DNA of 64,000 nucleotides from Micromonospora thermarum (GCF_012034245.1 NZ_JAATEO010000015.1:62001-126000); one strand, 5' to 3'; counted from the stretch's first letter, positions 52,733-61,825 are shown. Notes: generated by a model not told the origin, from the sequence alone. Made by a program: numbers and translations.

Positions 52733-53593
52733 TCAGCGTTCGCGGACGACCGCGACCGGGCAGTGCGCGTGGTGCAGGAGCTGCTGGCTGACCGAGCCGA
52801 GCAGCATCCCCGCCAGCCCACCCCGGCCCCGGGTGCCGACCACGACGAGCTGGGCGTCGCGGCTCGCCGCCACCAGCAGGGCGGCGGCGCTGCCCTCCGA
52901 GACGTCCACCGTCACGTCGACGTCCGGGAACGCCCGCTCCCAGCGGGCCAGCGGCTCGTCCAGCTCGGCGCGGTCGGCCCGGATCGCCTCCTGGTTCTCG
53001 GGATCTGACGGTGCGCGCTGCCCCGCTGGCACGTGCCAGGCGCGGAGCACGCGCAGCGGCACGTTCCGGGCGGCGGCCTGCTCGAAGGCGAAACCCAGCG
53101 CCAGCAGCGAGTGCTCGGAGCCGTCCACGCCGACGGCGACGTGCCGGGTACGCCCGCCGGTGTTGCCGCGGACCACCACGACCGGGCAGTGGGCGTGCGC
53201 GGTGACCGACACGGCCGTGGAGCCGGCGAGCAGGCCGCCGAAACCGCCGTGCCCCCGGGTGCCGAGCACCAGCAGACCGGCCTGCGCGGAGCGCTCCTGG
53301 AGCACCAGGGCGGGCGGGCCGTCGTACACCTCGCCGGTGACCGTGAGCCCCGGGCGGGCGGCGTCGGCCGCCGCCCGCTGGACCAGCTCCTCCACCTGCC
53401 GTCGGGCCGCGTCGTCGGGCCACAGGCCCGGTGCCACACCGGGGCCGATCCACCCGGTCACGGTGAGCCACTCGAAGACGTACGCGAGCCGCACCGGCCG
53501 CCCGCTCCGTCCGGCCTCGTCCAGGGCCCACTCCAGCGCCAGCGCGGCGTCCGGCGAGCCGTCGTAGCCGACCAGGACCTCGTCGCCGCTCAC
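52733..53593 (-). CDS. Universal stress protein, two UspA domains
   Basis: This 286-aa protein has two UspA domains (residues about 1-145 and 150-286). Both keep the ATP-binding loop G-x2-G-x9-GS, as GTRGHGGFGGLLAGS and GTRGRGGLAGMLLGS. Such proteins aid survival in hypoxia or stasis. The GTG at 53593 overlaps the stop of a 19-codon mini-ORF within a tandem 56-bp repeat, which links this gene to the phosphoketolase upstream. Confidence 0.92.
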   Translation of the reverse strand: MSGDEVLVGYDGSPDAALALEWALDEAGRSGRPVRLAYVFEWLTVTGWIGPGVAPGLWPDDAARRQVEELVQRAAADAARPGLTVTGEVYDGPPALVLQERSAQAGLLVLGTRGHGGFGGLLAGSTAVSVTAHAHCPVVVVRGNTGGRTRHVAVGVDGSEHSLLALGFAFEQAAARNVPLRVLRAWHVPAGQRAPSDPENQEAIRADRAELDEPLARWERAFPDVDVTVDVSEGSAAALLVAASRDAQLVVVGTRGRGGLAGMLLGSVSQQLLHHAHCPVAVVRER

Positions 53594-53755
53594 CGGGCCC
53601 GCCTTTCGTTCGCGACTGCGGGGCTCGCAAGCTCACTCCTCGCGCTCACCGGGCCGGCCTTTCGTTCGCGACTGCGGGGCTCGCAAGCTCACTCCTCGCG
53701 CTCACCGGGCCGGCCTTTCGTTCGCGACTGCGGGGCTCGCAAGCTCACTCCTCGC
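53588..53755 (-). repeat. Three tandem 56-bp units encoding overlapping mini-ORFs
   Basis: The 56-bp unit is repeated three times (units begin at 53588, 53644 and 53700) with almost no variation. On the minus strand each unit forms a GTG-initiated 19-codon frame, [19 protein letters not shown] (the last has RRAR). The frames lie at 53702-53761, 53646-53705 and 53590-53649. Each TGA overlaps the next GTG as GTGA; the chain starts on the phosphoketolase stop and ends on the usp start. A 60-nt frame minus a 4-nt overlap gives the 56-nt period. I recall similar units scattered in Micromonospora genomes. Confidence 0.85.
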
Positions 53756-53757
53756 GC

Positions 53758-56160
53758 TCACTGTTCACCCCTGACCTTGGGGTCGCTCTCCCGGATCCAC
53801 CGCCACTCGGCCACCCGCGGGTCGTCCTCGCCGTGCCGGCGGGTGTAGTCGCGGCACGACTGGCGGGCGTCGACCATCTCCTGCCGCAGGTGGGCCGCCC
53901 GGGCGGCCAGCCCGGGCACCCGGTCGATCACGTCGATGACCAGGTGGAAGCGGTCCAGGTCGTTGAGCATCACCATGTCGAACGGCGTGGTGGTGGTGCC
54001 CTCCTCCTTGTAGCCGCGTACGTGCAGGTTGTCGTGGTTGGTCCGACGGTACGTCAGCCGGTGGATCAGCCACGGGTAGCCGTGGTACGCGAAGATGACC
54101 GGCTTGTCCGCCGTGAAGATCGTGTCGAACTCCTTGTCCGACAGGCCGTGCGGGTGTTCCGTGGGTGGCTGGAGGCGCATCAGGTCGACCACGTTGACCA
54201 CCCGCACCTTCAGGTCGGGCAGGTGCCGGTGCAGCAGGTCGGCCGCGGCGAGGGTCTCCAGGGTCGGCACGTCGCCGGCGCAGGCGAGCACCACGTCCGG
54301 CTCCTCACCGCCGTCGCTGCTGGCCCAGTCCCAGATGCCCAGGCCGCGGCGGCAGTGCATGATCGCGTCGTCCATCGACAGCCAGTTCGGCGCGGGCTGC
54401 TTCCCGGCCACCACCACGTTGATGTAGTGCCGGCTGCGCAGGCAGTGGTCCATGGTGGAGAGCAGCGTGTTGGCGTCCGGCGGCAGGTAGACGCGGACCA
54501 CCTCCGCCTTCTTGTTCATCACGTGGTCGATGAAGCCCGGGTCCTGGTGCGAGAAGCCGTTGTGGTCCTGCCGCCACACGTGGCTGGAGAGCAGGTAGTT
54601 CAGCGAGGCCAGCGGCTGCCGCCACGGGATGGCGCGGGTCACCTTCAACCACTTCGCGTGCTGGTTGACCATGGAGTCGACGATGTGGATGAACGCCTCG
54701 TAGCTGGTGAAGATCCCGTGCCGGCCGGTCAGCAGGTACCCCTCCAGCCAGCCCTGGCACAGGGTCTCCGACAGCACCTCCATGACCCGGCCGTCGGGGG
54801 ACAGGTGGTCGTCGTCGGGCACCGTCGCCGCCACCCAGGCCCGGCCGGTGACCTCGAACGCGGCACCGAGCCGGTTGGACTCGACCTCGTCCGGGCCGAA
54901 CAGCCGGAACGTCTGCGGATTCGCCGCGATAACGTCCCGGACCCACGGCCCCAACGCGCCGGTGGCACCGCCGATCGTCGCGCCGGGACGCGGCACCTCC
55001 ACCGCGTAGTCGCGGAAGTCCGGCAGGTTCAGGTCCCGCAACACCAGCCCGCCGTTGGTGACCGGGTTGGCGCTCATCCTGCGGTCGCCCTTCGGGGGCA
55101 GCGCCGCCAGCTCGGCGGCCGGGGCGCCGGTCGCGTCGAACAGCTCCTCCGGCCGGTAACTGCGCAGCCAGCGTTCCAGCTCGGCCAGGTGCTCCGGGTT
55201 GGTGCGCACCTTCGACAGCGGCACCTGGTGCGACCGGTACGTCCCCTCCACGTGCTTGCCGTCGACGTCGCGGGGGCCGGTCCAGCCCTTCGGCGTACGG
55301 AGGACGACCATCGGCCAGCGCGGACGCTCGACCGGACCGCCCGACCGGGCCCGCCGCTGGATCGCGGCGATCTCGTCCAGTGCCCGGTCCAGCGTCGCGG
55401 CGAGCGTATGGTGCACGGTCGCCGGGTCGTCGCCGGCGACCACGTACGGCTGGTAGCCGTACCCGCGCATCAGGTCCAGCAGGTCGGACTCGGGGATGCG
55501 GTCGAGCACCGTCGGGCCGGCGATCTTGTAGCCGTTGAGGTGCAGGATGGGCAGCACCGCGCCGTCCCGGGCCGGGTTGAGGAACACGTTCGACAGCCAA
55601 CTGCCGGCGAGCGGGCCGGTCTCGGCCTCGCCGTCACCGATGACGCAGGCGACCAGCAGGTCGGGGTTGTCGAACGCCGCGCCGTAGGCGTGGCTGAGCG
55701 CGTACCCCAGCTCGCCGCCCTCGTGGATCGAACCCGGCACCTCCGACGCGACATGGCTCGGGATGCCGCCGGGGAAGGAGAACTGGCGGAACAGCCGGGC
55801 CATGCCGGCCTCGTCGCGGCCGGTGCCGTGGTAGCGCTCACACCACGTGCCCTCCAGCCACGTGTTCGCGACGAGGGCCGGGCCGCCGTGGCCCGGGCCG
55901 GTGATGAAGATGGCGGAGAGGTCGCGGGCGACGATGACGCGGTTGAGGTGGGCGTAGAGCAGGTTCAGGCCGGGGCTGGTGCCCCAGTGCCCGAGCAGCC
56001 GCGGCTTCACGTGCTCCGGCGCGAGGGGCTCCCGGAGCAGCGGATTGTCCAGCAGGTAGATCTGCCCGACGGTGAGGTAGTTCGCCGCACGCCAGTAGGC
56101 GTCCAGCCGGCGCAGCTCGTCTTCGGTCAGGGGGCTGTGCAGGTCGGTTGCGGTGTCCAT
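53758..56160 (-). CDS. Phosphoketolase (xylulose-5-P/fructose-6-P)
   Basis: This 800-aa thiamine-diphosphate enzyme cleaves ketose phosphates to acetyl phosphate plus an aldose phosphate. Family blocks include [41 protein letters not shown] and [15 protein letters not shown]. Length matches the family (about 790-830 aa). ATG 56160 directly precedes the conserved [20 protein letters not shown] phosphoketolase beside usp and DosR-type genes suggests fermentative acetyl-phosphate energy supply in hypoxia (inference). Confidence 0.95.
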   Translation of the reverse strand: MDTATDLHSPLTEDELRRLDAYWRAANYLTVGQIYLLDNPLLREPLAPEHVKPRLLGHWGTSPGLNLLYAHLNRVIVARDLSAIFITGPGHGGPALVANTWLEGTWCERYHGTGRDEAGMARLFRQFSFPGGIPSHVASEVPGSIHEGGELGYALSHAYGAAFDNPDLLVACVIGDGEAETGPLAGSWLSNVFLNPARDGAVLPILHLNGYKIAGPTVLDRIPESDLLDLMRGYGYQPYVVAGDDPATVHHTLAATLDRALDEIAAIQRRARSGGPVERPRWPMVVLRTPKGWTGPRDVDGKHVEGTYRSHQVPLSKVRTNPEHLAELERWLRSYRPEELFDATGAPAAELAALPPKGDRRMSANPVTNGGLVLRDLNLPDFRDYAVEVPRPGATIGGATGALGPWVRDVIAANPQTFRLFGPDEVESNRLGAAFEVTGRAWVAATVPDDDHLSPDGRVMEVLSETLCQGWLEGYLLTGRHGIFTSYEAFIHIVDSMVNQHAKWLKVTRAIPWRQPLASLNYLLSSHVWRQDHNGFSHQDPGFIDHVMNKKAEVVRVYLPPDANTLLSTMDHCLRSRHYINVVVAGKQPAPNWLSMDDAIMHCRRGLGIWDWASSDGGEEPDVVLACAGDVPTLETLAAADLLHRHLPDLKVRVVNVVDLMRLQPPTEHPHGLSDKEFDTIFTADKPVIFAYHGYPWLIHRLTYRRTNHDNLHVRGYKEEGTTTTPFDMVMLNDLDRFHLVIDVIDRVPGLAARAAHLRQEMVDARQSCRDYTRRHGEDDPRVAEWRWIRESDPKVRGEQ

Positions 56161-56246
56161 ACTGACTGAGCCTCTCGCGGGTCGGGGAGTGGCGCATCCG
56201 GAAGGAACGGTTCCGTCGTCAGCCTCGCCGGATCGGCTGCTGTGGA

Positions 56247-57092
56247 TCAGGGTCGTTGGTCCCGTGCGTCCGGGCCCTCCGTCGGAGCGAGTCCGCGTAC
56301 CACGATCACGGGCGCCGGCGAGTGGTAGACCAGCGTCTGGCTCACGGAGCCGAGCATGCCCCTGCCGGGCTGGTCCGCCCGCGCAGCCACCACCCCGAGC
56401 TGGGCCGACCGCGTCTGCTCGACGAGGACCGCACCCGGGTAGCCGCGGATGGTGTGGCACTCCACGGGTACGGCGGGCCACCGTTCGCCGATCCGGGCGA
56501 CGATCCCGGTGAGCACCGCCGGGTCGTCGTCCGCGCACCCCGGCTCCGCCACCCGGACGGCGACCAGCCGGGCCTCGCGTCGTGCGGCGCAGTCGAACGC
56601 CCACGCCAGAGCCTTCCGGGAGTCGGGTGAGCCGTCCACGCCGACCAGCACCGGACCCTCCGGCGGCGGATCCCGGCGTCCGACCAGCACCGGACACCCG
56701 GCCCGGGCGGCGACCTGCACGGCAGGCGCGTCGGCGGGCACGCAGCTGCCGGGGCGGGTGCTCATGCCGCTGTCGCCCACGGCGACCAGGAACGCCGTGT
56801 CGGACCGGCGGACCAGCATGTCGACCGTGGGTTCCTCGGAGATCTCGCCGCTGACCGGAAGGTTCTCGTCGACGTCCTTGGCGACCTCGGTGGCGCGGGC
56901 GAGCAGCTCCTCTGCCGCGTCGTGCGGCCCGGCGACCGACGGCGCCGCCAGGGCCGCCCCCCAGTCGAACGCGTGCAGCAGGCGTAGCGGCCGCTCGTGC
57001 CCGACGGCCTCGCCCGCGGCCATCCGGACCAGCGGCAGGTTGCGCTCCGAGCCGACACCGGCCAGTACCGGCGCATCGGTGACTGCGGTCAT
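56247..57092 (-). CDS. Universal stress protein, two domains, second degenerate
   Basis: This 281-aa UspA-type protein has [19 protein letters not shown] in domain 1 and [18 protein letters not shown] starting domain 2 near residue 146. The C-terminal loop [19 protein letters not shown] keeps the GS pair but the first glycines are altered, so ATP binding is uncertain. ATG 57092 is better spaced from GGAGGGG than ATG 57098. It precedes the phosphoketolase by 86 nt. Confidence 0.88.
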   Translation of the reverse strand: MTAVTDAPVLAGVGSERNLPLVRMAAGEAVGHERPLRLLHAFDWGAALAAPSVAGPHDAAEELLARATEVAKDVDENLPVSGEISEEPTVDMLVRRSDTAFLVAVGDSGMSTRPGSCVPADAPAVQVAARAGCPVLVGRRDPPPEGPVLVGVDGSPDSRKALAWAFDCAARREARLVAVRVAEPGCADDDPAVLTGIVARIGERWPAVPVECHTIRGYPGAVLVEQTRSAQLGVVAARADQPGRGMLGSVSQTLVYHSPAPVIVVRGLAPTEGPDARDQRP

Positions 57093-57246
57093 CGGCATCC
57101 CCTCCGCAGGCGTCGCACCGGCCCCCGTCCCGAGGCTAGTCCCGGCGGTAGGGCGGCGGGGCGGGATCGGCGCACCGCCCGCATCGCCGAGGGGTCCGGC
57201 CGGGTGGGACCGGCGCGCGGCGGGCCGTCCGTGTCCGCGCCCCGGC

Positions 57247-57308
57247 GGCTCTCGTGCCGGTCCCGGACGCCGTCGCCGGCTCTCGTGCCGGTCCCGGACG
57301 CCGTCGCG
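57247..57308. repeat. 31-bp tandem duplication
   Basis: A 31-bp unit containing GGCTCTCGTGCCGGTCCC occurs twice head to tail (57247-57277 and 57278-57308), between the SDR stop and the usp start. It is probably a slippage event. Confidence 0.75.
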
Positions 57309-57318
57309 CGGCGGCGGG

Positions 57319-58143
57319 TCAGCGGAACTGGAGGCGGTTGATCGCGTCGAAGACGCGGGCGCCGAAGAGCCGCCGCGTGTGCACCATCGCCCACGCCGCC
57401 GCCGTGACCACGTAGCGGGTGCGCGGGCGACGGGCGGTCACCGCCCGCTCGATCACCCGGGCCACCGCGTCCGGCGTGACGGCGAGCAGGCGGCTCTCGT
57501 ACGAACGCGCCATCGTCTCGTCCACCGCGGTCACCATCCTCCGGTACGGCCCGGCCGGGGCTGCCCCCTTGCCGAGCGACTCGGCCGCGACGGCACCGAA
57601 GCCGGTACGGATCAGGCCCGGCTCGACGATCGCCACGTCGACGCCGAACGGCCGCACCTCCTGGCGCAGCGCGTCGGAGATGGCCTCCACCGCGTACTTG
57701 CTCGCGTGGTAGTAGCCGCCACCGGGGAACACGATCCGGCCGCCCATCGAGCTGACGTTGACGATCCGGCCCCGGCCGGCCCGGCGCATACCGGGCAGCA
57801 CCAGCTGGGTGAGCCGGCTGAGCCCGAACACGTTCGTCTCGAACTGCGCCCGCACCCGATCCATCGGGGTCTGCTCGATCGGGCCGTACTCCCCGTAGCC
57901 GGCGTTGTTCACCAGGACGTCGACCTGGCCGTGGTCGGCCTCGATCCGGGCGACGGCGGCGGCCATCGACGCCTCGTCGGTGACGTCGAGGGGGAGCGGC
58001 CGGGCGCCGGCCGCGGCCAGGTCGGCGATCGCCTCGACCTTGCGGGCGGTGGCGTAGACGGTCAGCTCGGGGCGGCGGGCAAGCCGCTCGACGGTGGCCC
58101 GGCCGATGCCGGACGAGGTGCCGGTGACGAGGACGGTGGTCAT
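57319..58143 (-). CDS. Short-chain dehydrogenase/reductase
   Basis: This 274-aa SDR has TGTSSGIG near residues 7-14, NNAGYGEYGP, VSSMGGRIV and YHASKYAVEA. The close coupling to a TetR gene (ATGA overlap at 58140-58143) is typical of TetR-controlled detoxifying oxidoreductases. The substrate is unknown. Confidence 0.88.
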   Translation of the reverse strand: MTTVLVTGTSSGIGRATVERLARRPELTVYATARKVEAIADLAAAGARPLPLDVTDEASMAAAVARIEADHGQVDVLVNNAGYGEYGPIEQTPMDRVRAQFETNVFGLSRLTQLVLPGMRRAGRGRIVNVSSMGGRIVFPGGGYYHASKYAVEAISDALRQEVRPFGVDVAIVEPGLIRTGFGAVAAESLGKGAAPAGPYRRMVTAVDETMARSYESRLLAVTPDAVARVIERAVTARRPRTRYVVTAAAWAMVHTRRLFGARVFDAINRLQFR

Positions 58144-58703
58144 GCGGGGTCTCCAGGGGTGTCCAGGCCGGCGACGATCAACGCGACACCGTCGCGCAGC
58201 CGCCGCCGGGGCAGGTCGGGGTCGGTGAGGTCGGCCTCCAGGCCGCGGGTGAGCGCCACCAGGACGTCGGCCACCGCGCGGGCCCGGGGCCCGGCACGGT
58301 CGGCGAGCGCCTCGGCCACCACGTCGGTCAGCTCCCGGGTGTACGCCTCCACGAGGTCCCCGGTCAGCTTCGTGCTCTCGTCGAGCAACTCGGCGGCGTG
58401 CCGGCTCTCCCGGTGCAGGGTCAGGGTGAGCTCCAGCTTGGCCCCGAGCACGGTGATCAGCCGCTCGGCCGTGGACGCCGTGGGGTCGGCAGCGGCCCGG
58501 CGCGCCTCGGCGAGCGAGCCGGCGAAGAGCCGCTCGGCAAGCCGCCGGTACGCGTCGTCCTTGTTGCGGACGTACTGGTAGACGGCCGGGCGGGACATGC
58601 CGGCAGCGGCGGCGATGTCGTCCATGGTCGTACGGCGCATCCCGTGGCGGGTGAAGCACTCGTACGCCGCCGCGAGGATCGCCTCCAGCCTGTCGGTCGA
58701 CAT
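58140..58703 (-). CDS. TetR-family repressor
   Basis: This 187-aa protein has an N-terminal helix-turn-helix (residues about 6-50; TTMDDIAAAAGMSRPAVYQY) and a variable helical ligand domain. It lies upstream of and overlaps the SDR gene, which it probably controls along with itself. An inverted repeat lies 1 nt before its start codon. Confidence 0.9.
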   Translation of the reverse strand: MSTDRLEAILAAAYECFTRHGMRRTTMDDIAAAAGMSRPAVYQYVRNKDDAYRRLAERLFAGSLAEARRAAADPTASTAERLITVLGAKLELTLTLHRESRHAAELLDESTKLTGDLVEAYTRELTDVVAEALADRAGPRARAVADVLVALTRGLEADLTDPDLPRRRLRDGVALIVAGLDTPGDPA

Positions 58704-58704
58704 G

Positions 58705-58730
58705 CTGACAATCTTTGCACAGTTTGTCAG
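58705..58730. promoter_or_regulatory. Inverted repeat operator before tetR
   Basis: CTGACAA (58705-58711) and TTGTCAG (58724-58730) form an inverted repeat with a 12-bp spacer just upstream of the ATG at 58703. Its position fits an autoregulatory operator. Confidence 0.6.
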
Positions 58731-59205
58731 GGCGGCTCAGACCCGAAGGCGGCGAGACCTTGGAGGGAAATGGCCCCTGGAGGGGCCGGATTCCTTCATG
58801 AACTTGCTGTGTCGCCTTGCGCTGTTTGGGGCGCATGTCGGGTTTCGGTGTCACGTGGTGGGCTGTGTGTCGGGTTTGGGGGTGTGATCGGCGGCATCGT
58901 GGGGGTGGAATCGTGGCGGTGCCGGGGTCGTTACATCACCTGGACGATCGAGCAGCGCCCGCCTTCGTGGCAGGGTGAGCGGCCCCCGGAATGATGGCGG
59001 CCGGCGGTCGTTACATCTGGACCCGGCACCACGAGGCCCCCCGGCCTGGGGCGCCGGTCCTTGCGGTCACCGCCTCGCCCACCCCCCTTGGGCGTGACGC
59101 TGGTGGTCATCCCCCGAATGTCTTTGAGCGCCGGTCGGTGCTTGCGCCCCCGCACCCCTGATTCCCCCTCGGGTGGGTGGCGTCTCCCCTGAATGGAGCT
59201 TGGTG
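58731..59205. other. 475-bp leader/intergenic region before the secreted hydrolase
   Basis: GTCGTTACATC occurs at 58927 and again at 59007, 80 bp apart. The strip also has several GC-rich stems. Such long leaders before actinobacterial wall hydrolases often carry a c-di-AMP (ydaO) riboswitch, but I could not match its core here. I see no gene. Confidence 0.4.
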
Positions 59206-59793
59206 ATGAACTCGAAGCTGCTGCGTAAGGGTGTTCTCGGTATCGCTGGTCTGGCCTTCGCCTCTGGTGTGGTCGCCGGCCCGGCTACCGCTCACGCCGC
59301 CCCGGTGGAGTCGAAGCCGGTCGCGGTCACCGTCCTCGCGGACAAGGTGGACAAGGGCACGCTGATCCCGCACGGTGTGCAGGGCGAGCAGTCGCGGATC
59401 GATCTGGACGACGAGCAGGTCGCGAATGTGAAGGCGATCATCGCGGCGACGAAGAAGGCCGGCATGGACGAGCGGGCCGCGGTGGTGGCGATCGCGACGG
59501 CGTTGCAGGAGTCGAAGTTGGTGAACCTGGGTCATCTGGGTGAGCGCAACGACCACGACTCGCAGGGCCTGTTCCAGCAGCGTCCCTCCAGCGGGTGGGG
59601 CACGGTGGAGCAGATCACCGACCCCGAATACAGCACGATGGCGTTCCTGAAGGGTCTCAAGCAGGTCGACGGCTGGCAGGACATGCCCCTGACCAAGGCC
59701 GCCCAGACCGTGCAGGTGTCGGCCTACCCGTTCCACTACGCCCAGTGGGAAACCCAGGCCGCCGACCTGGTCGCCGAGTACTGGAACAGCTGA
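59206..59793 (+). CDS. Secreted transglycosylase-like protein
   Basis: This 195-aa protein has a signal peptide (MNSKLLRKGVLGIAGLAFAS, cleavage near AHAA at 33). The mature part contains AAVVAIATALQESKLVNLGH, DSQGLFQQRPSSGWGT and STMAFLKGLKQV, the goose-lysozyme/SLT-like core common in Streptomyces and Micromonospora secreted proteins. The glutamate in LQES is the likely catalytic acid. It probably acts on peptidoglycan. GGAG lies 8 nt before the ATG. Confidence 0.85.
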   Translation: MNSKLLRKGVLGIAGLAFASGVVAGPATAHAAPVESKPVAVTVLADKVDKGTLIPHGVQGEQSRIDLDDEQVANVKAIIAATKKAGMDERAAVVAIATALQESKLVNLGHLGERNDHDSQGLFQQRPSSGWGTVEQITDPEYSTMAFLKGLKQVDGWQDMPLTKAAQTVQVSAYPFHYAQWETQAADLVAEYWNS

Positions 59794-59880
59794 CCCCCCG
59801 ACACAACCCGAACGCAGGCTTTCCTCGCAGGGGGAAGCAGGCCGTTGGCCGGTACCCGAACCCGGGGTGCCGGCCAGCGG

Positions 59881-59988
59881 CGTCTGCACACACCGTCTGC
59901 ACACACCGGTTGATCGACTCGGCTTCCTGCATGTCGGGGTATCACCGACGGTCGGACACCCCGACATCAAGGACGTCGAGTCGATCAA
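59881..59988. repeat. 13-bp tandem repeat and nested palindrome
   Basis: CGTCTGCACACAC is repeated at 59881 and 59894. Downstream, TTGATCGACTCG (59910-59921) pairs with 59977-59988, and an inner ATGTCGGGGT (59931-59940) pairs with 59958-59967, giving a nested stem-loop. It resembles other Micromonospora interspersed palindromes I recall, but only one copy is in the window. The surrounding 59794-60162 strip has no gene. Confidence 0.6.
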
Positions 59989-60047
59989 GAGGTGTGGGTG
60001 CCGGGTTTTCGGGCCGAGACGGCCGGGCGGACCCGGACCGGGTCGGG

Positions 60048-60117
60048 GGTGGGGCCCGCCGTGACCGGCGCAGGGATCAAGCCTGACCGCCCGGAGCCGG
60101 GCACGGCGGGCCCCACC
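60048..60117. terminator. Long-loop hairpin between convergent genes
   Basis: GGTGGGGCCCGCCGTG (60048-60063) pairs perfectly with 60102-60117 around a 38-nt loop, between the secreted hydrolase and the PP2C gene. Confidence 0.6.
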
Positions 60118-60162
60118 CCACCACCGCAACCAAAGGCCAAGCCGAAAGGGCCCGGCCGGTCT

Positions 60163-60918
60163 TCAGCTCACGCGGACGAGGACGGCGGTGGCGTTGTCGG
60201 TGCCGCCGGCGGTGAGGGTGGCGTCGAGGAGGGTGCGGACGGCCTGGTTCGGATCGGGGTCGGCCAGGAGTTCCCGCAGGCGGTGGTAGTCGACCTGGTC
60301 GCTCACGCCGTCGGTGCAGAGCAGCCAGGTGTCACCGGGTCGCAGCGTCACCGCGAGCAGGTCCGCCTCCGGTTCGCCGGGGTGTCCGGCGTACCGGGTG
60401 AGCTGGTAGCGGGCCCGGGCGGCGGCGGGGGAGTCGGCCGCGTACCAGCCGTGCACGACGCCGAGCCAGGCCGCCGTGTGGTCGACGGTCAGCAGTTCCA
60501 GGAGTCCGTCGCGCAGCCGGTACGCCCGGGAGTCGCCGAGCTGCACCAGCCAGCCCTGTCCGCCGTCCGGCTCGACGAGCAGGGCGGTGAGCGTGCACCC
60601 GGTCAGGTCGGCGAGGTCGGCGCCGGCGGCGCGTACCGCGGACTGGACCCGGGCCACGGCGGTGCGCAACCGCCGGGCGTCGATGTCGGGCCAGGCGGCT
60701 CGGATCTCCGCGACGAGCGTGCCCACCGCGGTGGTGCCGGCCCGCCGGCTGCCCTCACCGGCGCCCATGCCGTCGGCGACCACGGCGAGGGGCAGGTCGG
60801 GGTCGACGTGGAGGACGTCGAAGTTCGCCGGGTACCGGTGGCCGACGACGGTGCCGCCCACCGGTCGCAGGCGCAGGTGCCCGACCGACATCAGGTGGTG
60901 GTCCTCGAACGAAGGCAC
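60163..60918 (-). CDS. PP2C-type Ser/Thr protein phosphatase
   Basis: This 251-aa PPM-family phosphatase keeps the metal motifs AVVADGMGAGEGS near residue 50, LVQLGDSRAYRL, LLCTDGVSDQV and GGTDNATAVLV. It would dephosphorylate serine/threonine proteins. It is divergent from the HTH/Clp-N genes, and the double GTTGAC operator lies between them, so it may share their control. Confidence 0.92.
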   Translation of the reverse strand: MPSFEDHHLMSVGHLRLRPVGGTVVGHRYPANFDVLHVDPDLPLAVVADGMGAGEGSRRAGTTAVGTLVAEIRAAWPDIDARRLRTAVARVQSAVRAAGADLADLTGCTLTALLVEPDGGQGWLVQLGDSRAYRLRDGLLELLTVDHTAAWLGVVHGWYAADSPAAARARYQLTRYAGHPGEPEADLLAVTLRPGDTWLLCTDGVSDQVDYHRLRELLADPDPNQAVRTLLDATLTAGGTDNATAVLVRVS

Positions 60919-60938
60919 GGCCGGACCCTAGCAGGATT

Positions 60939-60981
60939 GTCAACCGGGGTTGACATGCGGCAATCGTCAACGTAGGTTGAC
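60939..60981. promoter_or_regulatory. Double palindromic operator on a leaderless promoter
   Basis: Two 16-bp palindromes, GTCAACCGGGGTTGAC (60939-60954) and GTCAACGTAGGTTGAC (60966-60981), are 27 bp apart. TTGACA (60950-60955), a 17-bp spacer and TAGGTT (60973-60978) form a promoter starting at the ATG at 60985, so the mRNA should be leaderless. The operators overlap both hexamers and lie 21 bp from the PP2C start. Confidence 0.8.
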
Positions 60982-60984
60982 AGC

Positions 60985-61221
60985 ATGAGTCAGGCGACGG
61001 AACTCGCGGCGGCCGCCAGCAGCACCGACCCCCGGGTCGGGCTGCGCGCCGTCCGCGCGCTGCGCCGGCTTCTCGAGCGGCTCGAGGTGGTCCAGGTCGA
61101 CAACGCCCGGCGGCAGGGCTGGTCCTGGCAGGAGATCGCCGACGCGCTCGAGGTCAGCCGGCAGGCGGTCCACAAGAAGCACGCCGGGCGGCCGGCGGTC
61201 GATCAATCCTGGGAGGCGTGA
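60985..61221 (+). CDS. Small helix-turn-helix protein partnered with a Clp-N protein
   Basis: This 78-aa protein has a C-terminal helix-turn-helix, QGWSWQEIADALEVSRQAVH near residues 44-63. It starts at a predicted leaderless transcription start and overlaps the next gene by 1 nt (TGATG). It is the best candidate to bind the two GTCAAC palindromes at its own promoter. This HTH plus Clp-N pairing recurs in actinobacteria. Confidence 0.85.
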   Translation: MSQATELAAAASSTDPRVGLRAVRALRRLLERLEVVQVDNARRQGWSWQEIADALEVSRQAVHKKHAGRPAVDQSWEA

Positions 61222-61799
61222 TGTTCGAGCGGTTCACCGACCGGGCGCGCAGCGTGGTCAAGGGGGCGCGCGACGAGGCGCGCGCCGAGGGGCAACGCCC
61301 GGTCGGCACCGAGCACCTGCTGCTCGCGATGCTCGCCGACGGCGACAGCCTCGCGGTGCGGGTGCTGCGCGAGGCGGGCGTCACCGCCGACGACCTGCGG
61401 GCTCGGATCCAGCGGCACACCGCGCACACCAGCACCGGTCTCGCCGACGCCGACGCCGCCGCGCTGCGCGAGATCGGCATCGACCTCGCGGCCATCGTCG
61501 CGCGCATCGAGGAGACGTTCGGCCCGGACGCGCTCCGCGAGGCGGAGCCGGCGCCGCGCCGCCGGTGGGGCCGTCGACGGTACGCGGGCGGGCCGTTCTC
61601 GGCGCGGGCGAAGAAGGTGCTGGAGTTGTCGCTGCGGGAGGCGCTGCGGCTGCGCCATTCGCACATCGGCACCGAGCACATCCTGCTCGGCCTGCTCCGT
61701 GAGGGCAACGGCCTCGCCGCGCTGGTGCTCACCGAGGCCGGTGTGAACCTCGACGACCTCCGCCGCCGCGTCGAGACCGCTCTCCGCACGGCCGCCTGA
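61221..61799 (+). CDS. Double Clp-N-domain protein without ATPase
   Basis: This 192-aa protein has two ClpA/ClpC N-terminal repeats: RPVGTEHLLLAMLADGDSLA near residues 29-48 and HSHIGTEHILLGLLREGNGL near 149-168, joined by a basic linker. It has no AAA+ module or Walker motif. It may act as an adaptor or sensor of Clp substrates, or of arginine-phosphorylated or damaged proteins, feeding back on the HTH partner (inference). Confidence 0.88.
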   Translation: MFERFTDRARSVVKGARDEARAEGQRPVGTEHLLLAMLADGDSLAVRVLREAGVTADDLRARIQRHTAHTSTGLADADAAALREIGIDLAAIVARIEETFGPDALREAEPAPRRRWGRRRYAGGPFSARAKKVLELSLREALRLRHSHIGTEHILLGLLREGNGLAALVLTEAGVNLDDLRRRVETALRTAA

Positions 61800-61825
61800 C
61801 CCGGGCGCGTCGCGAGAACGCGCAT

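Noticed and set aside
52620..53636. Minus-strand frame spanning the usp gene and starting inside the 56-bp repeats
   Set aside because: It is out of frame with the UspA domains and encodes only R/G/A-rich sequence.
53588..53755. CRISPR-like array
   Set aside because: The three 56-bp units are contiguous without spacers, and no cas genes are near. The period is explained by overlapping mini-ORFs.
58731..59205. ydaO c-di-AMP riboswitch
   Set aside because: Genomic context would fit, but the conserved core around GACAGCTAA and the paired GGA segments was not found by eye.
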